Origin: Oscillospiraceae bacterium
GTDB taxonomy: Bacteria; Bacillota; Clostridia; Oscillospirales; Acutalibacteraceae
DNA: 64,000 bases
Reading direction: 5' to 3'
NCBI GenBank assembly: GCA_022483045.1
Contig: JAKVOA010000001.1
Location: forward strand, 581,750 to 645,749
Shown here: one piece after another, positions 7,279 to 16,708 of the stretch
Numbering within the stretch: the first letter of the stretch is position 1
How the letters are laid out: each line of letters starts with the position of its first letter
Notes under the pieces: generated by a model
Databases searched by the model: none
What the model saw: the letters and a program-made list of their open reading frames with translations, nothing else
What the model was told of the DNA's origin: nothing
Made by a program: the position numbers and the translations under genes

Positions 7279-9060
7279 ATGACTGTAACAGAAAAATTGA
7301 GTGCTCTGCGTCGGCAGATGGCCGCGCATGGGGCAGACGCTGTCATTTTGCCGACAGGTGACCCGCATATGAGCGAGTATATCCCAGAGTACTGGGAGTC
7401 CCGCCGCTGGTTTTCTGGCTTTACCGGCGACGCCGGCACATTGGTTGTAACCAAAGAGGAGAGCCTTTTGTGGACGGATGGCCGCTTCTTTATCCAGGCG
7501 GCGCAGCAGCTGCAGGGTACGCCGATTCAGCTAATGCGTATGCGCGAGCCGGGTGTGCCGACCATTGGCGAGTACTTGGCAAAGAATATTGCAGGTGGAA
7601 CAGCCGTGGTGGACGGCCGCGTCTTTTCCGAGATGGATGCGGAAAAAATCCGTAGCCTGCTGAGTTTCTCCGGCGCAAAACTTATCAGCATTGATTTGGT
7701 CGCACCGGTGTGGACAGAGGGCCGGCCGAGCCTGCCGGCAACGCCTGTACATCTGCTGGCAGAGCGCTATGCCGGCAAGTCCTGTGCGGACAAACTGCAG
7801 CAGGTGCGCGAAATCCTGCTGAAAAATGGCGCTTCCGCTCAGCTTTACAGCCTTTTGGATGATGTTGCATGGGCAACCAACCTGCGTGCCGCAGATATTG
7901 CCTACAACCCTTTTGCCATTGCGTTTTTGCTGGTGACAGAGGAAAAGGCTCTGCTGTATCTGGACAAAGGCCGGCTGGATGCCGATGCTGCTGCTTCCAT
8001 TGCAAAGTCCGGTGTAGAGGTACGGCCCTATGCACAGCTTACAGCGGACCTGCAGGACAGCACCACCCCGCAGAAAGTGCTGGTCAATAAGGGCAGCATT
8101 AGCTTTGATCTGTATACCACTCTGCAGAAAAACCCTGCCTGCACTTTGTTGGATGGCCCAGATATCATTACCGGCTTAAAGGCTGTAAAGAACCCGACCG
8201 AGTGCGCCAACATGCGTACCTGCCATGTTTACGACGGCGTTGCACTGGTGAAGTTTAAAATGGAGCTGGAGCGCCGCATGGCTGCGGGGGAGCCGCTTAC
8301 CGAGTGGGATGCTTCCCTCATTGCCCATAAATGCCGCGCACAAATGCCTGACAACTGCGGCGAGAGCTTCGGGACCATTGCCGCCTACGGCCCTAATGCG
8401 GCCATGATGCACTACGGCCCGACTAAAGAAGTGCATTCCTCTCTGCAGCCAAAGGGTTTTTTGCTGGTAGACTCTGGCGGACAGTACCTGACTGGCACCA
8501 CCGATGTGACCCGTACCTTTGCCATGGGCCCGCTGACACAGGAAGAAAAAGAATGCTTTACCTGGGTCTTGAAGTCCCACATCGATTTGGCACAGGCAAA
8601 GTTCCCGGCAGGCACCAGCGGCAGAGATTTAGATTCCCTTTCCCGCGTACAGGTTTGGAAGCACGGCCTGGATTATCGCTGCGGCACAGGCCACGGCGTT
8701 GGCTACCTGGGTGCCGTGCATGAGGGCCCACAGAGCTTCCGCTCAGAAGTTCCGCTGGTTCCCGGCATGACCATTACGGACGAGCCCGGTATTTATATGG
8801 AGGGCAAATTTGGTATCCGTACAGAAAATACACTGGAAGTCGTTATGGACGAAAAGACCGAATACGGCCAGTTCTATGCTTTCAGCCCGTTGACAAAGTT
8901 CCCCATCGACCGCGCGGCTATTTTGCCGGAGCTGCTTTCTGCGGACGAAATAGAGTATCTTGACCGCTATCATCATACGGTTTACGAGACTCTTGCACCA
9001 CATCTGGATGACAAAGAGCGCACATGGCTTGCAAAAGCCTGCAGCCCGCTTTGCAGATAA
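7279..9060 (+). CDS. pepP: Xaa-Pro aminopeptidase (M24B)
   Basis: Removes N-terminal residues preceding proline, in peptide recycling in the cytosol. The 593-residue protein has two creatinase-like N-terminal domains (residues 1-310) and a pita-bread catalytic domain. The five dimetal ligands are visible: LVDSGGQYLTGTTDVTRT (two Asp), CGTGHGVGYLG (His), ITDEPGIYMEG (Glu) and IRTENTLEV (Glu). Length fits the roughly 600-residue three-domain family. ATG 7279 follows GGAAGGGA; the frame extends upstream to 7219 through the terminator stem, which rules out the longer form. Confidence 0.94.
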   Translation: MTVTEKLSALRRQMAAHGADAVILPTGDPHMSEYIPEYWESRRWFSGFTGDAGTLVVTKEESLLWTDGRFFIQAAQQLQGTPIQLMRMREPGVPTIGEYLAKNIAGGTAVVDGRVFSEMDAEKIRSLLSFSGAKLISIDLVAPVWTEGRPSLPATPVHLLAERYAGKSCADKLQQVREILLKNGASAQLYSLLDDVAWATNLRAADIAYNPFAIAFLLVTEEKALLYLDKGRLDADAAASIAKSGVEVRPYAQLTADLQDSTTPQKVLVNKGSISFDLYTTLQKNPACTLLDGPDIITGLKAVKNPTECANMRTCHVYDGVALVKFKMELERRMAAGEPLTEWDASLIAHKCRAQMPDNCGESFGTIAAYGPNAAMMHYGPTKEVHSSLQPKGFLLVDSGGQYLTGTTDVTRTFAMGPLTQEEKECFTWVLKSHIDLAQAKFPAGTSGRDLDSLSRVQVWKHGLDYRCGTGHGVGYLGAVHEGPQSFRSEVPLVPGMTITDEPGIYMEGKFGIRTENTLEVVMDEKTEYGQFYAFSPLTKFPIDRAAILPELLSADEIEYLDRYHHTVYETLAPHLDDKERTWLAKACSPLCR

Positions 9061-9116
9061 ATTCCGTACAGCTTTTTAGACTCAGCGCAGCATAGGCACC
9101 AAGCGCCCGCTTTTGC

Positions 9117-9145
9117 TGCAGCCCGCGGATGCTGTGCGGGCTGCA
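9117..9145 (+). promoter_or_regulatory. Stable hairpin just before the pyrB ribosome binding site
   Basis: Perfect 10-bp arms TGCAGCCCGC and GCGGGCTGCA with a 9-nt loop, ending about 8 nt before GGAGGG and 18 nt before the pyrB ATG. There is no U-tract, so it is not a terminator. It does not match the PyrR-binding consensus I know. It could influence translation initiation or mRNA stability of pyrBI. Confidence 0.4.
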
Positions 9146-9163
9146 AGACCTGCAGGAGGGAAT

Positions 9164-10090
9164 ATGGTAAAACATCTCATCGATCCGCTGGACCTTTCCG
9201 TTTCGGAAATCAACGATTTGCTGGACCTTGCGGATAAAATTTCCGCAGAACCGCAGAAGTACGCACATCTCTGTGACGGCAAAAAGCTGGCCACTTTGTT
9301 TTATGAGCCAAGCACCCGCACACGTTTAAGCTTTGAGACCGCGATGCTCAACATGGGCGGCAGCGTAATGGGCTTTCATTCAGCCGAAACTTCCTCTGCC
9401 ACCAAGGGCGAAAGCGTGGCAGATACGATTCGGGTTGTTTCCTGTTTTGCGGATATCTGCGCCATGCGCCACCCCAAAGAGGGCGCGCCGCGCCGCGCCG
9501 CACATTTTTCAAAGATTCCGGTCATCAATGCCGGCGACGGTGGCCACCAGCACCCCACACAGACCCTGACTGACCTGATGACGATCCGCCGCAAAAAAGG
9601 GCGCCTGCACGACCTGACCATCGGCCTGTGCGGTGACCTGAAATTCGGCCGCACCGTGCATTCCCTGATTAAATCCCTCGCGCGTTACCCTGGCATTCGC
9701 TTTGTCCTGATTTCGCCGGAAGAGCTGCGCGTGCCCGGCTATATTATAGAAGAAGTGCTGCAGCCGCAGCACATTCCCTATGAAGAGGGCACCAGCCTGG
9801 AGGCCGCCCTGCCGCGCCTTGACATTCTGTATATGACCCGTGTGCAGAAAGAACGTTTCTTTAATGAAGAGGACTACGTCCGTTTGAAAGACAGCTATGT
9901 CCTGACCTCTGAAAAAATGAAGTTGGCAGGGCCAGAGATGTATGTGCTGCACCCGCTGCCGCGTGTCAATGAGATTGCGCTGGATGTGGATGACGACCCG
10001 CGTGCGGCCTACTTTGACCAAGTACAGAACGGCGTATATGTACGTCAGGCACTGATTTTAAAACTTCTGGGGGTGAAACTGCCATGCTGA
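9164..10090 (+). CDS. pyrB: Aspartate carbamoyltransferase, catalytic subunit
   Basis: Forms N-carbamoyl-aspartate from carbamoyl phosphate and aspartate, the committed step of pyrimidine synthesis. The 308-residue protein shows the carbamoyl-phosphate loop [16 protein letters not shown] (about residues 46-61), the mobile-loop segment with K (TKGES), [16 protein letters not shown] (about residues 124-139), and MTRVQKERF and [10 protein letters not shown] for aspartate binding. ATG 9164 follows GGAGGG. It overlaps pyrI by 7 bp, so the two subunits are translated together into the regulated dodecameric type of enzyme. Confidence 0.96.
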   Translation: MVKHLIDPLDLSVSEINDLLDLADKISAEPQKYAHLCDGKKLATLFYEPSTRTRLSFETAMLNMGGSVMGFHSAETSSATKGESVADTIRVVSCFADICAMRHPKEGAPRRAAHFSKIPVINAGDGGHQHPTQTLTDLMTIRRKKGRLHDLTIGLCGDLKFGRTVHSLIKSLARYPGIRFVLISPEELRVPGYIIEEVLQPQHIPYEEGTSLEAALPRLDILYMTRVQKERFFNEEDYVRLKDSYVLTSEKMKLAGPEMYVLHPLPRVNEIALDVDDDPRAAYFDQVQNGVYVRQALILKLLGVKLPC

Positions 10091-10515
10091 ACATTGATTC
10101 TTTACAGACCGGCATTGTCATTGACCATATTCAGGCCGGCACCAGTATGCGTATTTACGACCTGCTGCAGCTGGAAAAACTGGACTGCTGTGTGGCAGTC
10201 ATTAAAAACGCGCGCAGCAGCAAATTTGGCCGCAAAGATATTATCAAAATTGAGGGCCAAGTCAGTGTTGACCTAGATGTTCTCGGCTTTATAGACCCTA
10301 ACATTACCGTGAATTATATTGAAAACGGCCATATTGCAGAGAAAAAGGCGTTGAAGTTGCCAAAGTATATTAAAAACGTGATTTCCTGCAAAAACCCGCG
10401 CTGCATTACGACTATCGAAGAGGGCGTGGACCAGGTGTTTCAGCTCTGCGACGAAAAGACTCGCCGCTACCGCTGCATTTACTGCGAGCAGGAGTATAAG
10501 CGCCCGACACCCTAA
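10084..10515 (+). CDS. pyrI: Aspartate carbamoyltransferase, regulatory subunit
   Basis: Nucleotide-binding partner of PyrB. The 143 residues comprise the allosteric domain (1-95, with [10 protein letters not shown]) and a C-terminal zinc domain whose four cysteines are seen in CKNPRC and CIYCEQEY. Zinc holds the contact to the catalytic trimers. It lies in the pyrB operon (7-bp overlap) and is followed by a bidirectional terminator. Confidence 0.95.
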   Translation: MLNIDSLQTGIVIDHIQAGTSMRIYDLLQLEKLDCCVAVIKNARSSKFGRKDIIKIEGQVSVDLDVLGFIDPNITVNYIENGHIAEKKALKLPKYIKNVISCKNPRCITTIEEGVDQVFQLCDEKTRRYRCIYCEQEYKRPTP

Positions 10516-10541
10516 AGAATGTTTGTGTACAGAATAGAATC

Positions 10542-10579
10542 AAAAAGGCAGGTGCTGCATTTTGCGGCCCTGCCTTTTT
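10542..10579. terminator. Bidirectional terminator between pyrI and fbp
   Basis: AAAAAGGCAGG and CCTGCCTTTTT arms. U-tracts exist in both directions and the flanking genes converge. Confidence 0.88.
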
Positions 10580-10586
10580 GCTATGT

Positions 10587-12536
10587 TTATTCTCGTTTAC
10601 GGAAATTCTCTTTACAGCGGCCGGAGCGGTAGGCTGCAAGCAGGTCCTCAAGTTCTGCAATCTGCCGGCGCAGCTCGGTGCCGGTGTCTGTGTCGCCTAC
10701 AGTGATGCGCTTTTTCACGGCCTCTACGACCTGCACAGTCGGGCTGTGGTCTTCCATGTTTTTACCGGGGGCCAGTGGCATGTGTTGCGCAAGGGCTAAG
10801 TAGTGTGAATTGTATATAAAAGTATAGCCGCCAATGCCGGTCTGCTTTTGGTAGGCTTTGCTGATGCCGCCGTCAATCATAAAGAGCTTGCCGCCTGCCT
10901 TTACCGGCGACTCGCCCTCTTTCAGACGCACGGGTACGTGGCCGTTGATAATATGGCTGGTCTGCGGGTTAAGGCCAAACTCACTCAGAATCGCTTCACA
11001 GGTTTCGCGGCTTTCCAGGTGCGTGTAGTAGGGATTCATCACTTCTTTGTGTGTTTTGGGGTCCTCTATAAAGTAGCGCTCAAACATAGAGAGTTTGCTT
11101 TTTCCGAAAAGAGGAGAGAGCGGGCCGCACCAAAGGTACCACATGAAGTCAGCTGCACTCTGCTGCTTATCGCTGCCGCGTGTAGAAAAGAAAGCGCTGC
11201 GCACAACAGAGTCAATGTAGTCAAAGTAAGATTTTCCGTGGTAGTTTTTTCCGTCAATGCGGATATCGGCAAAAGAGCCGTCCCGCTTTAGTGGAATGCA
11301 GCCGTGGTACAGCAGGTTTGAGTTACAGCAGAGGTACATGCTGCCGTTTGAGTACAGAAAGCGGATATGCCGCTGCAGACGCTCAGAGTGCTGAAAAGAC
11401 GATACTAGTGCGTGCATCAAGTCCTGCTCCTCGGGAGTCAGAAGCAGCGGGTCCTTTGGGTCGATAGTGGGGAAGCAGGTGTCACACATTGGGTAAGAAA
11501 CGCCGTCTACGTGCACCGTGCCAGCGGCAAAGTCGATTCGCTCCAGCAAAAGGCGATTTTCCATGTGGTACTCGGGGTGGCGGTGAATCAGCTGCTCTTC
11601 AAGCTTCAGCTGAATGATTGCAATGGCCTTGTGCATTTTGGCCGCCAGCGGCAGGCTGACCGGATCGTATTCGTTTTCATCTAAAGTGTGTGGTTCAAAG
11701 CAAGTGCAGGGGTCGTCGGCATAGACACGGGCAGCAAAATCCGACAGCGGGCGCAGATTGATGCCGTAGCCATCTTCCAGTACATCGAAGTTGTTGTAGC
11801 TGATACCCAGGCGCACCACGTTTGCGACCAGTGCTGCATTGCCGCAGGCAGCACCCATCCAGGAAATGTCGTGGTTGCCCCACTGCAGGTCAATGTCGTG
11901 CTGCTCCATCAGGGCGTCCATGATAAGGTCTGCATGCGGGCCGCGGTCAAATACATCGCCGATGATGTGCAGCCGGTCAATCAGCAGGCTTTGAATCAGA
12001 CCGCACAGGGCAGTGATGAAGTTGTCACCCATGCCGGTCTCTACAATGGTGCGGATAATTTCATTGGTGTACTGATGTTTGTTGCTTCCGCTGGCGTGCA
12101 GCAGCTCATCAATGATGTAGGCAAAGTTTTCGGGCATCTTTTTGCGCACCTTGCTGCGGGTGTACTTGGTGCTGGCATCGCGGCAGAGTTCCACTAAGCG
12201 ATAAATGCTGATACGGGACCAGTCGTCGTAGTTGCTTTTTTCGCGGCGGGCCTTTTCCAGGCCGGCTTTTGGGTAATAGACCAGGGCAGCCAGTTCGTTT
12301 TGGTCGCTAGCACTCAAGCTCTGCTCAAACTGCTCGTTGATTTTGCGGCGTACAACGCCGCTTGCGCTGCGCAGCTGATAGAGAAAGGCGTCACTTTCGC
12401 CGTGCAGGTCACTGAAAAAATATTCGGTTCCTTTGGGCAGGGTCAAAATTGCTTTTAAGTTGATGATTTCTGCGGCGGCGGCCTGTGCGGTGGGGTAGGT
12501 CTTGCTCATCAGCTGTAAAAAACGCTTATCCGTCAT
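10587..12536 (-). CDS. fbp: Fructose-1,6-bisphosphatase, class III
   Basis: Hydrolyses fructose-1,6-bisphosphate in gluconeogenesis. The 649-residue protein has the calcineurin-like metal sites of class III enzymes: FFSDLHGESDAFLY (about residue 47), IIGDVFDRGPHADLIMD, LQWGNHDISWMGAACGN and, near the C-terminus, IINGHVPV. Length is as expected (640-670). ATG at 12536 is preceded by AAGAAGGGA; the upstream in-frame ATG at 12584 would add 16 residues without family support. Single-gene unit convergent with pyrBI. Confidence 0.93.
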   Translation of the reverse strand: MTDKRFLQLMSKTYPTAQAAAAEIINLKAILTLPKGTEYFFSDLHGESDAFLYQLRSASGVVRRKINEQFEQSLSASDQNELAALVYYPKAGLEKARREKSNYDDWSRISIYRLVELCRDASTKYTRSKVRKKMPENFAYIIDELLHASGSNKHQYTNEIIRTIVETGMGDNFITALCGLIQSLLIDRLHIIGDVFDRGPHADLIMDALMEQHDIDLQWGNHDISWMGAACGNAALVANVVRLGISYNNFDVLEDGYGINLRPLSDFAARVYADDPCTCFEPHTLDENEYDPVSLPLAAKMHKAIAIIQLKLEEQLIHRHPEYHMENRLLLERIDFAAGTVHVDGVSYPMCDTCFPTIDPKDPLLLTPEEQDLMHALVSSFQHSERLQRHIRFLYSNGSMYLCCNSNLLYHGCIPLKRDGSFADIRIDGKNYHGKSYFDYIDSVVRSAFFSTRGSDKQQSAADFMWYLWCGPLSPLFGKSKLSMFERYFIEDPKTHKEVMNPYYTHLESRETCEAILSEFGLNPQTSHIINGHVPVRLKEGESPVKAGGKLFMIDGGISKAYQKQTGIGGYTFIYNSHYLALAQHMPLAPGKNMEDHSPTVQVVEAVKKRITVGDTDTGTELRRQIAELEDLLAAYRSGRCKENFRKRE

Positions 12537-12727
12537 GATAAATCCCTTCTTTTGAGGCGGCAGCAATGCCGCAGAGTTAAGCATTTTGCATGAAATTATG
12601 TATTGATTTTTGATTTTCTATAAAAATAAATGCCAACAACGAAATAAACGGACAAAAATTGCAGATACTTTTTATAAATATTATACAACTTCTCTTATTG
12701 TAAGCGCATTTTTGTAAAAAAGCAATC

Positions 12728-12766
12728 TTAATTATTATCTAATCTATATTTAACATGGATTTTACA
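12728..12766 (+). promoter_or_regulatory. PhoP-box-like array upstream of pstS
   Basis: Four hexamers spaced exactly 11 bp apart: TTAATT (12728), CTAATC (12739), TTAACA (12750) and TTTACA (12761). The last two match the direct-repeat box TT(A/T)ACA with 11-bp period bound by PhoP-type regulators; the first two are degenerate. It is 75 bp before pstS, and phoP-phoR end the same operon, so feedback control under phosphate limitation is likely. Confidence 0.5.
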
Positions 12767-12839
12767 CAGCAGCCATAAAATAAAAATCGTTCTAAGGGGA
12801 AAGATGATAACTTGAATAAAAGGAAAAGAGGTTTCCAGT

Positions 12840-13793
12840 ATGCAAAAAAAAGTAAGTTCTGTTTTGGCGGCGGCTCTCTGCTCGGCCATGTTATTTGCCG
12901 GTTGCACAGGAACAGCGGCATCTTCAGGTGTGGCTTCGGGCGCGGCTTCTGCAGCGGGCAGCACAGGCACCGCAGCGGGCAGCGTTACCGGCACGATTAC
13001 AGGCTCCGGCTCCTCTGCACTGCTGCCGCTGGCAAAAGATGCAGCCAAAGAGTTTAAAGCAAAGAATGCAAATGTTTCCATTACGCTGAACGCCGGTGGC
13101 TCTGGCACAGGACTCAAGCAGGTTTCCGACGGCTCTGTCGATATCGGTAACTCGGATGTTGCTGCTGCAAGCAAGCTTTCTGCTGACAAAGCAAAAGAAT
13201 TGGTCGACCACAAGGTGTGTATTGTCACCATGGCACCCATTGTCAACAATGACATCGGCGCTAAGGTAAAGAGCTTGACCAAAGACCAGCTGGTTGGCAT
13301 TTTCACCGCAAAAACAAAGAACTGGAAAGAAGTTGGCGGCCCAGACGAGCCAATCGTACTGGTGACACGCCCAAAAACTTCCGGTACCCGTGCATTGTTC
13401 ACTAAGTATGCACTGGGCGGCAAAGAAGAAGCCTCTAACGCTGCACTGGAAACCGACAACTCCGGCACCTTGATGAAGAGCATTCAGGAAAATAAGGGCG
13501 CTATCGGCTACGTGGCACTCAGCTACCTGGTGGGTGACAACAAAGGTAAAGTAACAGCAGTCAGCATTGACGGCGCTGAGCCTACCCTGGAAAATACTTA
13601 TAATGGTAAATACCCGGTGTGGGGTTACGAGCATATGTACACGAAGGGCGAGGCAAAGGGCGCTGTAAAGAGCTTCTTAGACTATATTGTCTCTGATGAA
13701 TACAGCAAGAAAATGGAGACTCTGGGCTATGGTGTCACCTCTAAAATGCAGGCTTCTGTAACCAGCAGCCGTGACGCGGAAGCAAGTAAGTAG
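12840..13793 (+). CDS. pstS: Phosphate ABC transporter substrate-binding lipoprotein
   Basis: Binds phosphate outside the membrane and passes it to PstCA. The 317-residue protein has a lipoprotein signal peptide with lipobox LFAGC (Cys22), a Gly/Ser/Ala-rich linker, then the PstS domain: GSGSSALLPLAKDAA, GGSGTGLKQVSDGSVDIGNS and TRPKTSGTRALFTKYAL, which form the phosphate pocket. ATG 12840 follows AAAAGAGG. First gene of pstSCAB-phoU-phoPR; an attenuator hairpin behind it would allow more PstS than permease. Confidence 0.94.
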   Translation: MQKKVSSVLAAALCSAMLFAGCTGTAASSGVASGAASAAGSTGTAAGSVTGTITGSGSSALLPLAKDAAKEFKAKNANVSITLNAGGSGTGLKQVSDGSVDIGNSDVAAASKLSADKAKELVDHKVCIVTMAPIVNNDIGAKVKSLTKDQLVGIFTAKTKNWKEVGGPDEPIVLVTRPKTSGTRALFTKYALGGKEEASNAALETDNSGTLMKSIQENKGAIGYVALSYLVGDNKGKVTAVSIDGAEPTLENTYNGKYPVWGYEHMYTKGEAKGAVKSFLDYIVSDEYSKKMETLGYGVTSKMQASVTSSRDAEASK

Positions 13794-13828
13794 GACAACA
13801 AGACATTCTGTATATTATAGAGCTGGGG

Positions 13829-13868
13829 AAAGGAAGACTGGAAAACATTCCGTCTTCCTTTCTGTTTT
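13829..13868 (+). terminator. Attenuator-like hairpin between pstS and pstC
   Basis: AAAGGAAGA and TCTTCCTTT outer arms, GGAA/TTCC inner arms, then CTGTTTT. It probably lowers read-through from pstS into the permease genes. Confidence 0.6.
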
Positions 13869-13890
13869 AGAAAAGAGGAATGCAAAGCGA

Positions 13891-14790
13891 ATGAAAGGAA
13901 AGCATATGGTCAGGCGGGAATACCTGGGCCGGGTGGTGGTCACCGCCTTTGGGCTGCTGATGATTGTCATCACGTTTGCAATCGGTATTTTCCTTGCCTA
14001 TAAAGGCATCGGTACATTTACAACTTATAAGCACAGCGTGGGGGAGTTCCTGTTTTCCTCCAACTGGGACCCCGCCGATGATTTCACAGGCGGGGGCGCG
14101 GTGGGCGCGGCTATCTTTATTGTCGGTTCGCTGTGCACCTGCGGGCTTGCTCTGCTCATTGCGCTGCCGGGTAGCATTGCGTCCGCAATCTTTATGACAG
14201 AGATTTCGCCGCGCTTTGGCACCCGCATCTTTCAACCTGCGGCGGAGATCTTTGTCGGTATTCCGTCGGTTGTGTACGGCTGGGTCGGCATGAGCGTCCT
14301 GGTGCCGTTTATCCGCAAAGTGTTTCACCTGCAGGTAGGCTACGGTGTCCTGTCGGCGGCGATTGTTTTGGCAATTATGATTTACCCCTCTATTACCACC
14401 GTTTCCGCGGATGCAATCCGCAGCGTTTCCAAAACCTACCGTGAGGCGGCCTATGGCCTGGGTGCGACCCGCTGGCAGACCATTTACAAAACGGTGCTGC
14501 CTGCGGCAAAATCAGGCATTTTCACCGGCATTATTCTGGGCCTGGCGCGTGCTTTTGGCGAGGCACTGGCGGTTGCAATGGTCATTGGGCAGCGCAAAGC
14601 CTTCCCGACAAGCATTTTTTCGCCTACGACCAACCTGACCGCCACCATTGCGGCGGATATGGGTGGCGCGGCAGAGGGCGGCGAGTACAACACCGCGCTG
14701 TGGACCATGGCACTGCTGCTGCTGCTTATTTCGCTTCTGTTCATTTTTCTGGTGCACGCGATTTCTGGAAAAGAAGGTAAAGAAAAATGA
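13891..14790 (+). CDS. pstC: Phosphate ABC transporter permease PstC
   Basis: Membrane half of the phosphate channel. About 299 residues with six hydrophobic segments and the permease EAA-type loop TYREAAYGLGATRWQTIYK (about residues 185-203). The start is uncertain: ATG 13891 (used here) has GAGG 13 bp upstream, while ATG 13906 has GGAAAG five bases upstream. It overlaps pstA by 4 bp (ATGA). Confidence 0.93.
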   Translation: MKGKHMVRREYLGRVVVTAFGLLMIVITFAIGIFLAYKGIGTFTTYKHSVGEFLFSSNWDPADDFTGGGAVGAAIFIVGSLCTCGLALLIALPGSIASAIFMTEISPRFGTRIFQPAAEIFVGIPSVVYGWVGMSVLVPFIRKVFHLQVGYGVLSAAIVLAIMIYPSITTVSADAIRSVSKTYREAAYGLGATRWQTIYKTVLPAAKSGIFTGIILGLARAFGEALAVAMVIGQRKAFPTSIFSPTTNLTATIAADMGGAAEGGEYNTALWTMALLLLLISLLFIFLVHAISGKEGKEK

Positions 14791-15692
14791 AAACTATTGA
14801 CCCAGCAAAGACTTCCAGTCAGCGCAGCCGCACCACAGATCGTTTTATGACCGGCGTGTTTTATGTGGTCGCGGGCTTTTTCCTGCTTTTGCTGTTGGCG
14901 TTTATCGCGTACATTTTGGTGAACGGCCTGCGCAGCTTTTCCCCGCAGATGCTATCTTTTACGGAAGAAGGCATTGGCAATCAGCTTTTTAATACCATCT
15001 ATTTAGTGATACTGGCATTGCTCATCAGCGTACCAATCGGCATTTTCGCGGGTATCTATTTGGCAGAGTACGCAAAAGAGGGCAAACTGACCCGCTTTGT
15101 GCGTATATGCGTAGAGACGCTCTCTTCGCTGCCGTCCATTGTTATCGGCCTGTTTGGCTACCTGGTGTTTATCCTGATGACCCATTCCCAGTGGAATTTG
15201 TTTGCAGGCGCATTGGCGGTTTCACTGCTGTGCCTGCCGCTTATCACGACCACCACGGTCGATGCTTTCCGTGCGCTACCGGAAGATTACAAAGCGGGCA
15301 GCCTTGCGGTAGGGGCGACCCACTGGCAGTCCATTACCCATATGCTGCTGCCGGCCTGTGTGCCACGCATTATGACCGGCGTTATCCTGGCGGCGGGGCG
15401 CGGCTTTGGTGAAGCGGCCGCTCTGCTGTATACAGCCGGCATGAGCACCGACATCAACTGGAGCAACTGGAACCTTTCGTCGCCGACCTGCCCGCTCAAT
15501 CCGTTTCGCCCCGGTGAAACGCTTGCCCTGCAGATTTGGGCCTCCAGAACGGAGTCGATTGCCGAAAACGCCACCCAAGTGGCAAACTTCAGCTCGGCGG
15601 TGCTGATTCTGCTGGTGTTGCTTTTCAGCATTTTGGCGCGCCTGCTCAGCCGCCGGCTTGACCGCAAAGCAACCGGCGCGAAATCAAACTAA
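14787..15692 (+). CDS. pstA: Phosphate ABC transporter permease PstA
   Basis: Second permease subunit, 301 residues, six hydrophobic segments, with the loop DYKAGSLAVGATHWQSIT. Start overlaps the pstC stop, implying translational coupling and a 1:1 ratio with PstC. Confidence 0.94.
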   Translation: MKTIDPAKTSSQRSRTTDRFMTGVFYVVAGFFLLLLLAFIAYILVNGLRSFSPQMLSFTEEGIGNQLFNTIYLVILALLISVPIGIFAGIYLAEYAKEGKLTRFVRICVETLSSLPSIVIGLFGYLVFILMTHSQWNLFAGALAVSLLCLPLITTTTVDAFRALPEDYKAGSLAVGATHWQSITHMLLPACVPRIMTGVILAAGRGFGEAAALLYTAGMSTDINWSNWNLSSPTCPLNPFRPGETLALQIWASRTESIAENATQVANFSSAVLILLVLLFSILARLLSRRLDRKATGAKSN

Positions 15693-15728
15693 ATTTCTGC
15701 AGATGCTGTTTTTGAAAGGATGCTTTAT

Positions 15729-16646
15729 ATGAGTTTGGAAAATGGAGGAATTGCGTTGAAACTGAACCATGCGGCAGCTCCGGCAGTCTGTACGCCGGTG
15801 CGGCAGGAAAAAAACGCCCCGCCGGTGACAGAAGCAAAAGAAACGGACAAAACGGTTTACGGCGAGCTTTCTGGTATTGAGCAGGTAAAAGTTGGTATTA
15901 AAGACCTAAACCTTTACTATGAAAGTGCACAGGACTCTATGCACGCGCTGACAAATTTGAGTATGCAGATTCCTGAAAACCGCATTACTGCGTTTATCGG
16001 GCCTTCCGGCTGCGGCAAGTCCACCTGCCTGAAAACGCTGAACCGCATGAATGACCTGGTAGAGGGCTGCCGCATTACCGGCTCTGTCACCATTGACGGC
16101 GAGGATATTTACAGCCCGCATACAGATGTAACCCTGCTGCGCAAGCGCGCGGGCATGGTGTTTCAAAAAGCAAATCCGTTTCCTATGAGTATTTATGATA
16201 ATATTGCCTATGGCCCTAAAATACATGGCATTAAAAGCAAGTCCAAACTGGACGAAATCGTAGAAACCAGCCTGCGCGCGGCTGCTTTGTGGGACGAGGT
16301 AAAAGACCGACTGAAAAAGAGCGCCCTAGGAATGTCTGGCGGGCAGCAGCAGCGCCTGTGTATTGCGCGTGCGCTGGCTGTACAGCCGGAAATCCTGCTG
16401 ATGGACGAACCGACCAGTGCACTGGACCCAATCTCTACCCTGAAAATTGAGGACCTGATGGAAGATCTGCGCAAAAAGTATACGGTAGTCATTGTGACAC
16501 ATAATATGCAGCAGGCGGCGCGTATTGCGGACAACACCGCTTTCTTCCTGCTGGGACATCTGGTCGAGTACACGAATACTACGGATATGTTCAACAACCC
16601 GGCGGATGAGCGTACCGAGCGCTACATTACCGGCCGTTTCGGCTAA
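15729..16646 (+). CDS. pstB: Phosphate ABC transporter ATPase PstB
   Basis: Powers phosphate uptake. Walker [21 protein letters not shown], signature [17 protein letters not shown], Walker [14 protein letters not shown] and switch [11 protein letters not shown] are all intact. The catalytic domain is preceded by some 45 residues not usual in PstB. Three starts are possible: ATG 15720, ATG 15729 (AGGA eight bases upstream) and TTG 15756 (GGAGGA six bases upstream, giving 296 residues); 15729 is used here. It follows pstA by 36 bp. Confidence 0.93.
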   Translation: MSLENGGIALKLNHAAAPAVCTPVRQEKNAPPVTEAKETDKTVYGELSGIEQVKVGIKDLNLYYESAQDSMHALTNLSMQIPENRITAFIGPSGCGKSTCLKTLNRMNDLVEGCRITGSVTIDGEDIYSPHTDVTLLRKRAGMVFQKANPFPMSIYDNIAYGPKIHGIKSKSKLDEIVETSLRAAALWDEVKDRLKKSALGMSGGQQQRLCIARALAVQPEILLMDEPTSALDPISTLKIEDLMEDLRKKYTVVIVTHNMQQAARIADNTAFFLLGHLVEYTNTTDMFNNPADERTERYITGRFG

Positions 16647-16708
16647 AAAAAGTCGGTCCGCTTAGACAGAATGCCGACAATATGTTATGATTAAGGGGGT
16701 ACAGAAAC

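Noticed and set aside
6355-7368. 337-codon minus-strand frame across citrate synthase and the gap behind it
   Set aside because: It is antisense to well-supported citrate synthase codons and runs through a strong promoter and terminator on the other strand.
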